DNA of 17,723 nucleotides, taken from NCBI GenBank assembly GCA_012026855.1, contig VEOV01000361.1:1-17723 (forward strand), in the 5' to 3' direction. This document shows positions 5,364 to 13,721 of this stretch, one piece after another (the stretch's first letter is position 1; the number at the start of each line of letters is the position of its first letter). This stretch comes from Geobacter sp. Lineage in GTDB: Bacteria > Desulfobacterota > Desulfuromonadia > Geobacterales > DSM-12255. A program made the translations under genes and the position numbers. Below the pieces are notes generated by a model. That model saw nothing but the letters and a program-made list of their open reading frames with translations. It was not told the origin of the DNA and did no database searches.

Positions 5364-7133
5364 ATGTCATTTGTTGGTGATCTTGAGCACCTCCCCATTG
5401 TTGATGTAATACAGCTCCTTCATGCCACAAGGAAGTCAGGGACTCTCTGTCTGAAAAGTGAGAAGGGAGAAAGCCAGCTGGTCTTCAGTGACGGCTGTAT
5501 TGTCAGCGCCAACCACGCCAATAACAGCGTCAGGATCGGCCAGATACTGGTGCAGATGAATGTCATCACCAATGAGACGCTTAATGCCACCCTTGCCGAG
5601 CAGAAATCTTCGGGCGCGGCCAGAGTGCCTCTCATCGCCACCCTCATTGAAACCGGTAAAATCAAGAAGGAAGATGCCTTCCGCGGGCTGGAAACACTGA
5701 TCGAGATGACCATTGTCGAGGTGTTGACCTGGACTGAGGGGACTTTCGAACTTGATGTCGATGCGACCGTGGTATCGGATGAATACCGCTACATTCCGGA
5801 AAAACTCAAACTCGATCTGAACCTCAATACCCAGAACGTGCTCATGGATGCGCTCAGAATCTATGATGAGAAAATGCGTGACGGCACTCTGAACGAGCAG
5901 ACCTTCCCGAGGGAAGAGCTGCCGGAGCCCGCCAGCGTTAACCACTCCGGGAGCACGAGCGAGCAGGCCTTGAGCGACCGGATCATTTCCATCGACGATC
6001 TTGGTCTTGATGTCATGGATGACCTGGAAAAAGTCATCCCGGGATTCTTCACACCGGTAAAGACCCATGATCCGACCATGATCCACCGTGAAAAGGTCGG
6101 CATGGCCATTGACGAGTTGCCGCAGGAAGAACAGGAGCGGCTTTTTGCCTACCTTTCCGTAAAGGGTGAAGCCTCTCTCTCTGACCAGCCAAGCGCAACC
6201 ACCCACGCCATGATCCTCTTCAGCAGTTCCGAGTTCATCCGCCACACCGTCATGACCGTCTGCAAACAGGATGGCTACTTCACCTTTGCTACCGACGAAG
6301 AGGAGAATCTTGAGCATATAATCAGTCAGGCTCTGGCTAAAAACCTGATTCCTGTAATGATTATCGACCAGAACCCACTTGAATCCCATCAGTACCTGGC
6401 TGCGTTGACACGCAAGGCTCTTGCCGTCCATCCGGAGCTGGCGATTTTTCATATTCTGAGCGAAGCAGATTTTGTCTCCATGAACGATGTCATGCGGTGC
6501 GGGGCACGGGCGGCACTGCTCAAACCGGACAGTCGCAGCCGCAGCATAACATTTGTCGACGACACCATCTATTTCCTCGAAACCGTCAGAAAATGCCTGA
6601 AAATCACCCAACCGGCGGCAGCGGCAGCCACCCCGAAAATGCTCCTTGAAGCCATCGATGAGATTTCCGCGCTACGGGAACTGCCCGAGATTACGGCAGC
6701 TACCGACCGTTACCTGGCCATGGCCCTGGGCAGAGCGGTAACGTTCTCCTCCAGAAAATCAGAGATTCATTGCGACAGCATCTGCAGACAGGGGAGCAGT
6801 CAACCCTTCTCCATAACCCTGTCAATAGATGGCGATTCTGCACTGCACAAGGCATTTGCCAAGGGTGAACTTTATTACGGCGAGACCAGCGACCAGCTCC
6901 TGCATGACAAACTTTATGAAACTGCCGGAGCGCCGGCTGCATCGACAATACTGCTTGCGCCACTTAAATGCCTTGGACGGGTCATTGCTGTAGCATATGC
7001 CGACTTCGGCAGTAAACAGCCGACGAGCATCCAGATCGACCTGATTACGACACTCTTCAAATACGCTGGCGTGGTTTACGAAAACGCCCTCTACCGGAAG
7101 AAGTTTGAAAAACTGCTGCAGTCACAGCGGTAA
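5364..7133 (+). CDS. DUF4388 (PATAN) signalling protein with receiver-like and GAF-like regions
   Basis: 589 residues, soluble, without signal peptide. The N-terminus (about 3-150) is a DUF4388/PATAN domain: FVGDLEHLPIVDVIQLLH, SGTLCL, and VFSDGCIVSAN, the pattern 'gel-strand, G.I..A' typical of the family. An acidic linker (about 170-270) follows. Residues 281-392 resemble a receiver domain (HAMILFSSSEF, VMIIDQNP with Asp335, LLKP with Lys387), but the N-terminal acidic pair is missing, so phosphorylation is doubtful. The C-terminal part (about 430-580) looks like a GAF-type sensor, with weaker support. PATAN proteins of Desulfuromonadia and Myxococcota occur in signalling and surface-motility loci. 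Here the next gene, 47 bases on, is a PilT-like ATPase, so a role in controlling pilus or envelope dynamics is a reasonable inference. AGAGG lies about 9 bases before the ATG. Confidence 0.82.
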   Translation: MSFVGDLEHLPIVDVIQLLHATRKSGTLCLKSEKGESQLVFSDGCIVSANHANNSVRIGQILVQMNVITNETLNATLAEQKSSGAARVPLIATLIETGKIKKEDAFRGLETLIEMTIVEVLTWTEGTFELDVDATVVSDEYRYIPEKLKLDLNLNTQNVLMDALRIYDEKMRDGTLNEQTFPREELPEPASVNHSGSTSEQALSDRIISIDDLGLDVMDDLEKVIPGFFTPVKTHDPTMIHREKVGMAIDELPQEEQERLFAYLSVKGEASLSDQPSATTHAMILFSSSEFIRHTVMTVCKQDGYFTFATDEEENLEHIISQALAKNLIPVMIIDQNPLESHQYLAALTRKALAVHPELAIFHILSEADFVSMNDVMRCGARAALLKPDSRSRSITFVDDTIYFLETVRKCLKITQPAAAAATPKMLLEAIDEISALRELPEITAATDRYLAMALGRAVTFSSRKSEIHCDSICRQGSSQPFSITLSIDGDSALHKAFAKGELYYGETSDQLLHDKLYETAGAPAASTILLAPLKCLGRVIAVAYADFGSKQPTSIQIDLITTLFKYAGVVYENALYRKKFEKLLQSQR

Positions 7134-7140
7134 CAACAGT

Positions 7141-7153
7141 CGCCTGACAGGCG
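7141..7153. other. Small hairpin between the DUF4388 and pilT-like genes
   Basis: CGCC-TGACA-GGCG, a 4-bp GC-rich stem with a 5-base loop just after the DUF4388 stop. No T-tract follows, so it is not a standard terminator. It might affect mRNA stability or partial read-through; this is weak. Confidence 0.25.
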
Positions 7154-7180
7154 CACATATCCACAGGAAAGGGATAGAAT

Positions 7181-8251
7181 ATGGACGCAAAAATCCTCAA
7201 CCAGATTCTGGACATCGCATTTCAGAAAAAAGTTTCTGACCTTCACTTTGAAGTGGACAACCCCCCCTTTTTCAGAGGCAGGGGACAGCTGATCCGCTCC
7301 AAACTCCCCAATCTGACTCCGAAGGATACTGAGTTTATCGCCACCACTGTCATGGAGTACAACGGGCGTAAACTGAGCAACGATATCCATGAAGTTGACG
7401 CTTCCTATTCCCTCCCCAATGGCGGCCGTTTCAGGGTCAGCATCTTCAGACAGAGGGGCAACTTCGGCATTATCATGCGGGTCATTCCACCCCATATCGG
7501 CACGATTACCGAACTTAATCTCCCCCCGGTACTGGCGGAGATAGTCAAGGCTCCCAACGGGCTGATCCTTGTCACCGGTCCGACCGGCAACGGCAAGTCG
7601 ACAACTCTGGCATCAATGCTGCGACTGCTGAACGAATCGCAGAACTACAACATCATTACCATAGAAGACCCCATCGAATTCCTCTTCACCTCCCAGCGAA
7701 GCTGCATTATCCAGCGTGAGGTGGGTATTGACACGGCCGACTTCAATGCTGCCCTGAAAGCCTCTCTACGGATGGATCCGGATGTGATTATGGTGGGAGA
7801 ACTGCGGGACAAGGAAACCATCGACTCCTGCATCAAAGCAGCCGAAACCGGCCACCTGGTATTCTCGACCCTGCACACCCAGAGTGCCGTGTCGACCATC
7901 AACAGGCTGCTGGGCAACTTCCCGCCGGAGTCACAGGAGATTGTCCGCCAGCGACTGGCAGACATCCTGGTAGCGGTTGTCTCCCTCAGGCTCATCAAGG
8001 ATAAAACCGGAGAAAATGTGTTCCCGGTGGTGGAAATAATGCGCAGCACCACGACCATTCAGGCTTGCATCCGTGAAGGCAGGCTTGAAGAGATCGAAAA
8101 ACATATTGAGAACGGGCAGTCGCTATACCAGATGCAGACCCTGGATCAGCACCTGCTGCAGCTGTACAAACAGGACCTTATCACCATGGACGATGCCAAG
8201 CGGCTCTCCCACTCCATGGATCTTGAGCGCAAACTGATGTATGACAACTGA
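7181..8251 (+). CDS. PilT/PilU-like type IV pilus motor ATPase
   Basis: 356 residues, close to the usual PilT length of about 345-370. The N-terminal PAS-like domain (about 1-100) has the typical opening ILNQILDIAFQKKVSDLHF. The RecA-like domain has Walker A GPTGNGKST (Lys139; Asn replaces the usual Ser in GSGKS), an Asp box ITIEDPIEF (159-167), Walker B DPDVIMVGELRD (Glu207) and a His box HLVFSTLHT (His225, His232). IQACIREGR near residue 300 matches the PilT-type AIR...GK region. PilT proteins drive pilus retraction as cytoplasmic hexamers. Geobacter carries several paralogs and the sequence does not say which this is; no other pilus gene is in the window. AGGAAAGGG lies about 8 bases before the ATG. 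Confidence 0.93.
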   Translation: MDAKILNQILDIAFQKKVSDLHFEVDNPPFFRGRGQLIRSKLPNLTPKDTEFIATTVMEYNGRKLSNDIHEVDASYSLPNGGRFRVSIFRQRGNFGIIMRVIPPHIGTITELNLPPVLAEIVKAPNGLILVTGPTGNGKSTTLASMLRLLNESQNYNIITIEDPIEFLFTSQRSCIIQREVGIDTADFNAALKASLRMDPDVIMVGELRDKETIDSCIKAAETGHLVFSTLHTQSAVSTINRLLGNFPPESQEIVRQRLADILVAVVSLRLIKDKTGENVFPVVEIMRSTTTIQACIREGRLEEIEKHIENGQSLYQMQTLDQHLLQLYKQDLITMDDAKRLSHSMDLERKLMYDN

Positions 8252-8254
8252 CGG

Positions 8255-8407
8255 ATGAAGAAACCGCTGGCGACCTTCATCCTCTGTTTCACCCTCAGCC
8301 TGGTGCTGTTTGCAACCTGGCAACTGTTCAAAGGAAACCTTGAAGCGGCCTTCATGCCGCTTCCTTTTCTATTGATTACCTATTTTTACCTGAAATCAGG
8401 AAAGTAG
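8255..8407 (+). CDS. Small membrane protein (50 residues) between the pilT-like gene and an outer-membrane protein gene
   Basis: ATG at 8255, three bases after the pilT-like stop; TAG at 8405-8407, four bases before the next gene's GTG. The protein has two hydrophobic helices (about 5-22 and 33-46) with a positive N-terminus (MKKPLATF) and a positive tail (LKSGK). I do not recognise a family. The tight junctions on both sides and the protein-like hydrophobic pattern argue that it is translated, probably coupled to the pilT-like gene, because its own ribosome site is weak. It would sit in the inner membrane. Confidence 0.6.
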   Translation: MKKPLATFILCFTLSLVLFATWQLFKGNLEAAFMPLPFLLITYFYLKSGK

Positions 8408-8411
8408 ACCT

Positions 8412-9359
8412 GTGCCGCAGCGAATCACCCTAAAGATCACCATTCTCACTTTTCTGCTGTTTTTTACTCCGGTTTTCGCCGCAGCAGAAGAAGCGCAGCC
8501 AGCCAAACCAGCAGGCAAGAGGGCCGATGTGGAGATAACACCGGAACTCGACGCCTATTATTCCAATATCGGACTGCATATCCCGCTCACGGACACCCCG
8601 ATTCCGGACATCCATGAAACCAACGAATTAAAGCTTTACAAAGAGCTTTTCCTGAACTCCCTCAGCCCCAGATTCATGCTTTTGGAAGCCAGCGTCTTTC
8701 CCATGCCGGTTCTAGGCTCATACCTGAAAAAATATGAACGCGGCTTTTACGACTCAGCCGCCCTTGGCGAAGACCTGAACCTGATCAGCGTTTTTACGGC
8801 CGGCTTCCAGGAGCCATACTCCTTTTCCGTCTTTTTTGGCGACATTGCAACCTTTGTCAAACCAGGAGAAACGCGGGACGAGCATAACAAAGGCTATATG
8901 GGTTACCTGTTTACCGTTGCCGATCATCATATCAAGGACAACGTGCTGATTAACGACAAACTGCTGGAAATCGAGTGGAAGACCAAGGGGGAGAAAAACT
9001 TCAAGGAGGAAAAGCTGAGCTGGAGTTTCAGGCTGGGCACAAAACTCCATGAGAACAAGGAAATCAACGACGTAGCCTACATCGGCCTGCGCCGCAGCAA
9101 TCTTGACTTCAATTCAAAAATTCTTTCGTGGCTGAGAAACAGCACCTATGACTTCAGGTGGGACTTTGGCCTGAAGGATGGCAACATCATGAGACAGGAG
9201 TACATTGTCGGCAAGAAGCTCCCTTTCAAGGACTACAAAGTCGCCATGAAGCTGGACTTCGGTCTCATCTGGCAGAACTTCAAGGCTTATTCAGGGGATT
9301 TGCGCGACAAGGACAGAAACGAGTTCTTTCTGGTTGTGAGGCCGAATATCCAGTTCTAG
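8412..9359 (+). CDS. Putative outer-membrane barrel protein
   Basis: 315 residues starting with GTG at 8412, the only start that captures the signal peptide, with AGGAAAG about 7 bases upstream. The signal peptide spans about 1-25 (LKITILTFLLFFTPVFAAAEE), followed by a short Ala/Pro linker. The body has many amphipathic aromatic strands (AYIGLRRSNLDF, YDFRWDFGLKDG, VAMKLDFGLIWQNF, FFLVVRPNIQF) and ends in Phe, as outer-membrane barrels do. Some spacing recalls phospholipase-A-like or DUF barrels, but I see no catalytic motif and assign no enzyme function. It closes the run of genes behind the pilT-like ATPase and converges on the minus-strand MshEN gene with only 20 bases between stops and no visible terminator. 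Confidence 0.7.
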   Translation: MPQRITLKITILTFLLFFTPVFAAAEEAQPAKPAGKRADVEITPELDAYYSNIGLHIPLTDTPIPDIHETNELKLYKELFLNSLSPRFMLLEASVFPMPVLGSYLKKYERGFYDSAALGEDLNLISVFTAGFQEPYSFSVFFGDIATFVKPGETRDEHNKGYMGYLFTVADHHIKDNVLINDKLLEIEWKTKGEKNFKEEKLSWSFRLGTKLHENKEINDVAYIGLRRSNLDFNSKILSWLRNSTYDFRWDFGLKDGNIMRQEYIVGKKLPFKDYKVAMKLDFGLIWQNFKAYSGDLRDKDRNEFFLVVRPNIQF

Positions 9360-9379
9360 GGACCTGTCGAACTTAGGCG

Positions 9380-10216
9380 CTACCCTTTCATGGCAGCAAT
9401 GATTTTAAAGGCGTGTTTAACCCTGGAGACGACCCGGATCGGTTGCACCGGCTTGGGGATAAAGTCCAGGAAACCTGCATCAAAAGCCTTCATCTCATCT
9501 TCGCTGCTAGCCTTCGAGGTCAGCAGGATTGCCGGTATCCCGGCGGTTGCCGGATTAGCTCTCAGTGCCCGCAACAGACCAAAGCCATCCATGCGAGGCA
9601 TTACGGAATCACAGATGATCAGATGCGGCTGATCGGCAATGGCGTGTTTGAGCCCCTCGATACCATCTCCCGCCTCAATGACGGCAAACCCTTCCTTCTT
9701 CAGAGCAGAAGAGATAATGGAAGTGACTGAGCTTGAGTCATCGACAACCAGCACTTTTTTTGCTCCGGTAGTATCTTCCTTGCCATGGAGATAATGTCCG
9801 GTTATGGCAGCGACAATCTCATTCTTTGTGGCCAGCACAGGGAATATCTGCACCCCGTTTTTTTTGCCCAAAAAGTCAAATGTATCAAAATCAAAGGGGT
9901 CAGTTACTGCCAGAGCCAACTTTCCCTCATACAGCTTCAAAGGAAATACTGTTTTCTGTAACGCCAGGTCAACATGCACATAGGCAAGGATATCCATCGG
10001 GAAGGAAAAAGCGGCAAACCCTCTTGCCACTTTGAAGCCGAACTGTTTTGCCAGGGCATCCACTATTTCGTCTTCAGTAATGACCCCCATCTCTTCCAGC
10101 ACCGTACCAAGCTTCCTGCCGCTGCTTTTCTGGCGTTCAAGAGCCCGTTCAAGGGTTTTGGCAGATATGATGCCCGATTCAACGAGAATTGTGCCGAGTT
10201 GCTTTTTCTGTTCCAT
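9380..10216 (-). CDS. MshEN-receiver fusion protein (putative cyclic-di-GMP-responsive response regulator)
   Basis: 278 residues, cytoplasmic. Residues 6-60 carry two tandem copies of the MshEN pattern: LGTILVESGIISAKTLERAL and KLGTVLEEMGVITEDEIVDA, each followed by a Q, with LG..L...G.I....L..AL spacing. This domain lies at the N-terminus of type II secretion/MSHA pilus ATPases and in several cases binds cyclic-di-GMP. The rest of the T2SSE N-domain fold runs to about 142. Residues 153-276 form a complete receiver with Asp159/Asp160, phosphoacceptor Asp203 (ICDSVMPRMDG), Thr233 and Lys255 (PKP). There is no output domain after the receiver, so the protein probably acts through protein contacts. 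It follows the tonB-like gene by 150 bases on the same strand. Binding of the nucleotide is inferred from the motif. Confidence 0.88.
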   Translation of the reverse strand: MEQKKQLGTILVESGIISAKTLERALERQKSSGRKLGTVLEEMGVITEDEIVDALAKQFGFKVARGFAAFSFPMDILAYVHVDLALQKTVFPLKLYEGKLALAVTDPFDFDTFDFLGKKNGVQIFPVLATKNEIVAAITGHYLHGKEDTTGAKKVLVVDDSSSVTSIISSALKKEGFAVIEAGDGIEGLKHAIADQPHLIICDSVMPRMDGFGLLRALRANPATAGIPAILLTSKASSEDEMKAFDAGFLDFIPKPVQPIRVVSRVKHAFKIIAAMKG

Positions 10217-10366
10217 CCTGTCTCCACCAGACTGATTAATCCAGAAACTGCCTATGCTTATAGCACAACTAAGGCTAAACAGAACACTCTAATCAATGTT
10301 TTCCTAAGAAGAATACCAGATTTTTTAAATCAGATCTTACGTTGGGCTGCCTACCCGAACATAATA
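10217..10366. other. 150-base spacer between the tonB-like and MshEN-receiver genes
   Basis: Both flanking genes are on the minus strand. The spacer is AT-rich and should hold the MshEN gene's own promoter, but I found no pair of boxes with good spacing. No strong terminator for the tonB-like gene is visible. Confidence 0.3.
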
Positions 10367-11203
10367 TCACCGCAGGCGCACCGCCCCCTGAATGATCCCG
10401 TAATGGAAAAAGGCAATCAGCTTGAAAGCCTCCTTGTCATAGCCCCTGGGGAGAGCGCCGACAGGGCCGATCTGTTTCAGGGTGCGCATGACCTCTTCAT
10501 CCAGCAGCTTGCTGCCGGAGCTCTGCAGCAGCTCGGTGGCAATGATTTCGCCCCGCCGGTTAAAAGTAATCTTCACAGGCGTTATCCCCTCAATACCCAG
10601 TTTGGCTGCCTCGGCCGGATAACGCCACACCCCGTAAACTGCAGTTTCGAAGCGGCGCAGGAAGGAGCCGAACCTGATGTCGTCAACATTAAGGAAGCTG
10701 GCGTCACCTTCGGCAACCTCGGCGCCATAACGCTTGCGATAACTCTCCTCCAGCCTCTCAAGCCTGGCAGCACCGGGGTAGAGAGCGGCAATATCCGGAG
10801 CAGCAGCAGTCCCCCTGCGTTTGAAGAGAGCATCCTTTGGTGAGCGCTCCCTTTGGGGCAGGTCACCTTGCTGGGCTGAACCGAGTGACGGCTCCTGGCG
10901 TGGGGCAACCGGCTGGGAAGTTGGAGCCGGCAACGGCGAGATTTTATCCCTGAAGGCGTCCCCTTTGGGTGCGACCTCCCTGGCGACTCTCTGCTGCTGC
11001 TCTGCATAGCGGTTTGCCGGCCGCGAAGAGTCGCTGGAAGGTGGCAGTAACGGGATCCCCTCCAGGTCAACCATGAACGGCTCCTGCTTCGGGGCCGTTT
11101 TCTCCGGCGGCAGATTAGCCAGCAGCAGGAACAACGCGGCATGGACAAGCAGCGAAAAGAGAAGCAGGTAGCAGAACTTTTTTTCTAACTGGCGCACGGG
11201 CAT
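10367..11203 (-). CDS. TonB-family energy-transducing protein
   Basis: 278 residues from the ATG at 11203, which has AAGG 6 bases upstream; a TTG one codon earlier is too close to that site. Layout is typical of TonB: short basic cytoplasmic N-terminus, one membrane anchor (about 11-30), a Pro/Arg/Gln-rich periplasmic spacer (about 31-170), then a C-terminal domain (about 180-270) containing AVYGVWRYPAEAAKLGIEG, PVKITFNRRGEI and LLQSSGSKLLDEEVMRTLKQ. TonB transfers proton-motive energy from ExbB/ExbD to outer-membrane receptors. No exbB, exbD or TonB-dependent receptor gene is in the window, so it is an orphan here and its partner is unknown. The region is divergent from the TerC gene. Confidence 0.87.
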   Translation of the reverse strand: MPVRQLEKKFCYLLLFSLLVHAALFLLLANLPPEKTAPKQEPFMVDLEGIPLLPPSSDSSRPANRYAEQQQRVAREVAPKGDAFRDKISPLPAPTSQPVAPRQEPSLGSAQQGDLPQRERSPKDALFKRRGTAAAPDIAALYPGAARLERLEESYRKRYGAEVAEGDASFLNVDDIRFGSFLRRFETAVYGVWRYPAEAAKLGIEGITPVKITFNRRGEIIATELLQSSGSKLLDEEVMRTLKQIGPVGALPRGYDKEAFKLIAFFHYGIIQGAVRLR

Positions 11204-11310
11204 CAACAGCCTTGCATGAATTCATATTAGCTGTATTATCTTACGGGCTGCAGGCGGCAAAATCAACCTGAACTGCTGAACATGGTTAACAGTCTTTCAA
11301 GGAGTTGTCA

Positions 11311-12237
11311 TTGAGTAACGAAACCATTATATGGATCGCATTTGCCCTGACTCTTGGGGTAATGTTCACCCTCGATCTTGGTGTCTTCAACCGTAAATCA
11401 CATGAAATCAGTTTCCGTGAAGCCGCTGTCTGGACCTCTGTCTGGGTATCCCTGGCCCTGGTTTTCAATGTCGGCATCCTGTTCGAACTGGGCAAGGAAA
11501 AGGCACTGGAATTTCTGGCCGGCTACCTGATCGAGCAGTCCCTCTCGGTAGACAACCTGTTTGTTTTCATCATGATCTTCAGTTACTTCCATGTAAAAAA
11601 AGCCCATGAACCGAAAATCCTCAAATGGGGCATCATCGGCGCACTGGCCCTCCGTGCCATTTTCATCGTTGCCGGCATAGACCTGATCCAGAGGTTCAGC
11701 TGGACGATCTACCTCTTTGGCGGGATACTGATCGTCACCGGCATCAAGATGGCATTCGGGGGGGAAGAGAAACTGGAGCCTGAAAAAAACTTCGCGGTAA
11801 GAATCGTCAGGCGTTTTGTCCCGATCACCAAAAGAATCAGCGGTGACCGGTTTTTCGTCCGCAGGGGGGGCATTACGGCGGCGACGCCGCTCTTTCTGGC
11901 CCTGGTGGTTATCGAAAGCAGTGACGTCATCTTTGCCATCGATTCCATTCCGGCCGTGCTCTCCGTGACCCGCGACCCGCTGATTGTCTACACCTCCAAC
12001 GCCTTTGCCATCATGGGACTGCGGTCACTTTACTACCTGCTGGCCAATGTCATGGGGATGTTCGCCTATCTGAAACTGGGGGTCTCCTTCATCCTGGCTT
12101 TCGTCGGTCTGAAGATGCTGCTCACCCATACAGCCTTTGCCATTCCGATCCAGTTTTCCCTGGGGGTCATTTTCGGCGTTATCGTGCTCTCCGTCGTCAC
12201 TTCGGTGCTGTTCGGCAAGCAGAAGCATTCACACTGA
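11311..12237 (+). CDS. TerC/Alx-family integral membrane protein
   Basis: 308 residues with seven to nine membrane helices. The conserved acidic helices of the family are present: MFTLDLGVFNRK, QSLSVDNLFVFI and IESSDVIFAIDSIPAV. TerC-family proteins are tied to tellurite resistance, manganese export and metal loading of secreted enzymes; the substrate cannot be told here. I place the start at the TTG at 11311, with AAGGAG exactly 6 bases upstream. A TTG two codons earlier (11305) directly abuts that ribosome site and is unlikely. The gene ends in a 9-base convergent overlap with the CorC-family gene. I see no Alx-like pH-responsive leader in the 100 bases upstream. Confidence 0.93.
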   Translation: MSNETIIWIAFALTLGVMFTLDLGVFNRKSHEISFREAAVWTSVWVSLALVFNVGILFELGKEKALEFLAGYLIEQSLSVDNLFVFIMIFSYFHVKKAHEPKILKWGIIGALALRAIFIVAGIDLIQRFSWTIYLFGGILIVTGIKMAFGGEEKLEPEKNFAVRIVRRFVPITKRISGDRFFVRRGGITAATPLFLALVVIESSDVIFAIDSIPAVLSVTRDPLIVYTSNAFAIMGLRSLYYLLANVMGMFAYLKLGVSFILAFVGLKMLLTHTAFAIPIQFSLGVIFGVIVLSVVTSVLFGKQKHSH

Positions 12238-13539
12238 AGGTTCCGGCAACCGGCTTATCTTCACCCGCACAATGGCGTTCCTGGCCACTTCGACACAGGT
12301 AAGCAGGTAGCCGTCCCAGACAATTTCCTCACCCTTTTCAGGGAACCGCCCCAGGCTGTGCAGAATCAGCCCGGCAAGGGTATCAAAGGGGAGCGCATCT
12401 TCCAGATTGATGCCGAGCAGGTCTTCCAGATCCTTGGCTGACAGCAGGGCGTCAACAATCATGGAGCCATCAGCCAGTTTCTGGCACTTCAGCGGTTCAC
12501 CGACATCATGCTCGTCCTCGATCTCCCCCACCAGTTCTTCCAGCAGATCCTCGGTAGTCACCATACCGCTGCCGCCGCCGAACTAATCAACCACTATGGC
12601 GATGTGCACCCGCTGCCGCTGCATATCCTTGAGCAACTCATTGACCTTTTTCCCTTCCGGGACAAAGAAAGGGGGCCTGATGATTTCCGTCAGCTCGAAT
12701 TCGTGGTCAGTCACCATACGCCCTAAAAAATCCTTGGCATGGATGAAACCAGCCAGGGCTTCGATATCGCCGCGATAGACCGGGTAGCGTGAATACTGGT
12801 TATCCATGATGGTCGACAGAATGACGCTGTGCGGTTTTTCCAGGTCCAGGGCCGACATCCGGGTGCGCGGCACCATGACATCCCTGACCGTTGTGTGGGT
12901 GAAATCGAAAATGTTTTTTATGTACTCGTTCTCGTCAGCGGTAAAAGTCCCGGCCTCATGCCCTTCGGAGACGATATGCTGCACCTCCTCCCGGGTAATG
13001 AACCCCTCGGCACTGCCGCTGACCCCGGCCAGGCGGAGCAGACCCCGGCTGGAGGCCGAAAGGATGCCGACGGCAATAACCCCGAAACGGGCCATGATAT
13101 CCAGCGGTTTGGCAAAATAGAGCGCCGCCGGGTCGGCATACTGCAGGCCGATCGCCTTTGGGGCCAGCTCACCGATAACCAGGATGAAATACGACAGCAG
13201 CATGACAACAAAGGAGACGGCTATCGGTTCGGCGCCGTTGTGCAGCAGCTCGATGGAGGAGGCCTGCAGAATCGGCTTGAGATACTCCACTGCCACAACC
13301 CCCCCAAGGGCCGAGGCTGTGGCGCCGACAACCGTCACACCGATCTGGACGACGGCCAGCAGCCGGTGCGGGTCCTTCTGCAGTTTTTCAATTATGGCCG
13401 CCCTCGAATCACCGGCAGCAACCAGCTGGGCGATCCGGCTTTTACGAATGGAAATTACGGCAAACTCGGCACAGGCAAAAAATCCGTTGACGACAATCAA
13501 CAGGAGTATCACCCCGATTTCACTAACCAGCCTGCTCAA
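12229..13539 (-). pseudogene. CorC/HlyC-family (CNNM-CBS) transporter gene interrupted by an in-frame amber codon
   Basis: The frame begins with TTG at 13539 (AGAGG 6 bases upstream) and encodes 318 residues. A TAG at 12583-12585 follows, then the same frame continues for 117 codons to its natural stop at 12229. Without the TAG the product would be about 436 residues, normal for the family. Order: CNNM membrane domain (about 5-180: VNGFFACAEFAVIS, IGELAPKAIGL), a CBS pair (about 195-335: VPRTRMSAL, YPVYRGD) and a C-terminal CorC_HlyC domain. The stop falls at IVVD-stop-FGGGSGMVTTEDLLEELVGE, where relatives have VVDE[FY]GG; one G-to-T change of GAG explains it. The upstream piece alone would lack the second half of CBS2 and the C-terminal domain. 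Sequencing error, recent inactivation or a suppressed codon cannot be separated here. Confidence 0.88.
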
Positions 13540-13650
13540 TTGAAACCTCTTGTAAAACGTGTCAAGATCGACCTGCAGGAGCTGATTATAGCAGAATCTG
13601 CGCAGTTTGCGACAATTTGCATGCAGTTGACTGCGGCTGGTGTTATGGGA

Positions 13651-13678
13651 TTGACAGGGAGATGATAAAACCTGTAAT
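13651..13678 (+). promoter_or_regulatory. Candidate sigma-70-type promoter of the ctpA operon
   Basis: A perfect TTGACA (13651-13656) lies 16 bases upstream of TGTAAT (13673-13678), which matches TATAAT in 5 of 6 positions. The predicted start is near 13685, about 37 bases before the ATG at 13722. It is divergent from the CorC-family gene. Confidence 0.55.
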
Positions 13679-13721
13679 TACATATCTGTTAAAGTACAGA
13701 GTTATGGAGATCCGGTCACCG

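Noticed and set aside
5436..6611. 391-residue open frame on the minus strand
   Set aside because: Fully antisense to the DUF4388 gene, which has recognisable domains, a ribosome site and a promoter. The antisense translation has no domain or signal pattern.
9974..10843. 289-residue open frame on the plus strand
   Set aside because: Crosses antisense through two genes with clear domains (MshEN-receiver and TonB) and the spacer between them; composition is not protein-like.
12229..12564. Separate small gene of 111 residues
   Set aside because: It is in the same frame as the upstream CorC/HlyC frame and encodes that family's CBS end and C-terminal domain. Its internal ATG lies within a conserved motif, so it is the tail of the interrupted gene.
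12583..12585. Programmed read-through or pyrrolysine at the amber codon
   Set aside because: The family has an ordinary Glu here and CorC proteins are not known to use pyrrolysine. No supporting tRNA or structure is visible, and a single GAG-to-TAG change is simpler.
12829..13665. 278-residue open frame on the plus strand
   Set aside because: Antisense to the CNNM/CBS part of the CorC-family gene and without any recognisable domain.
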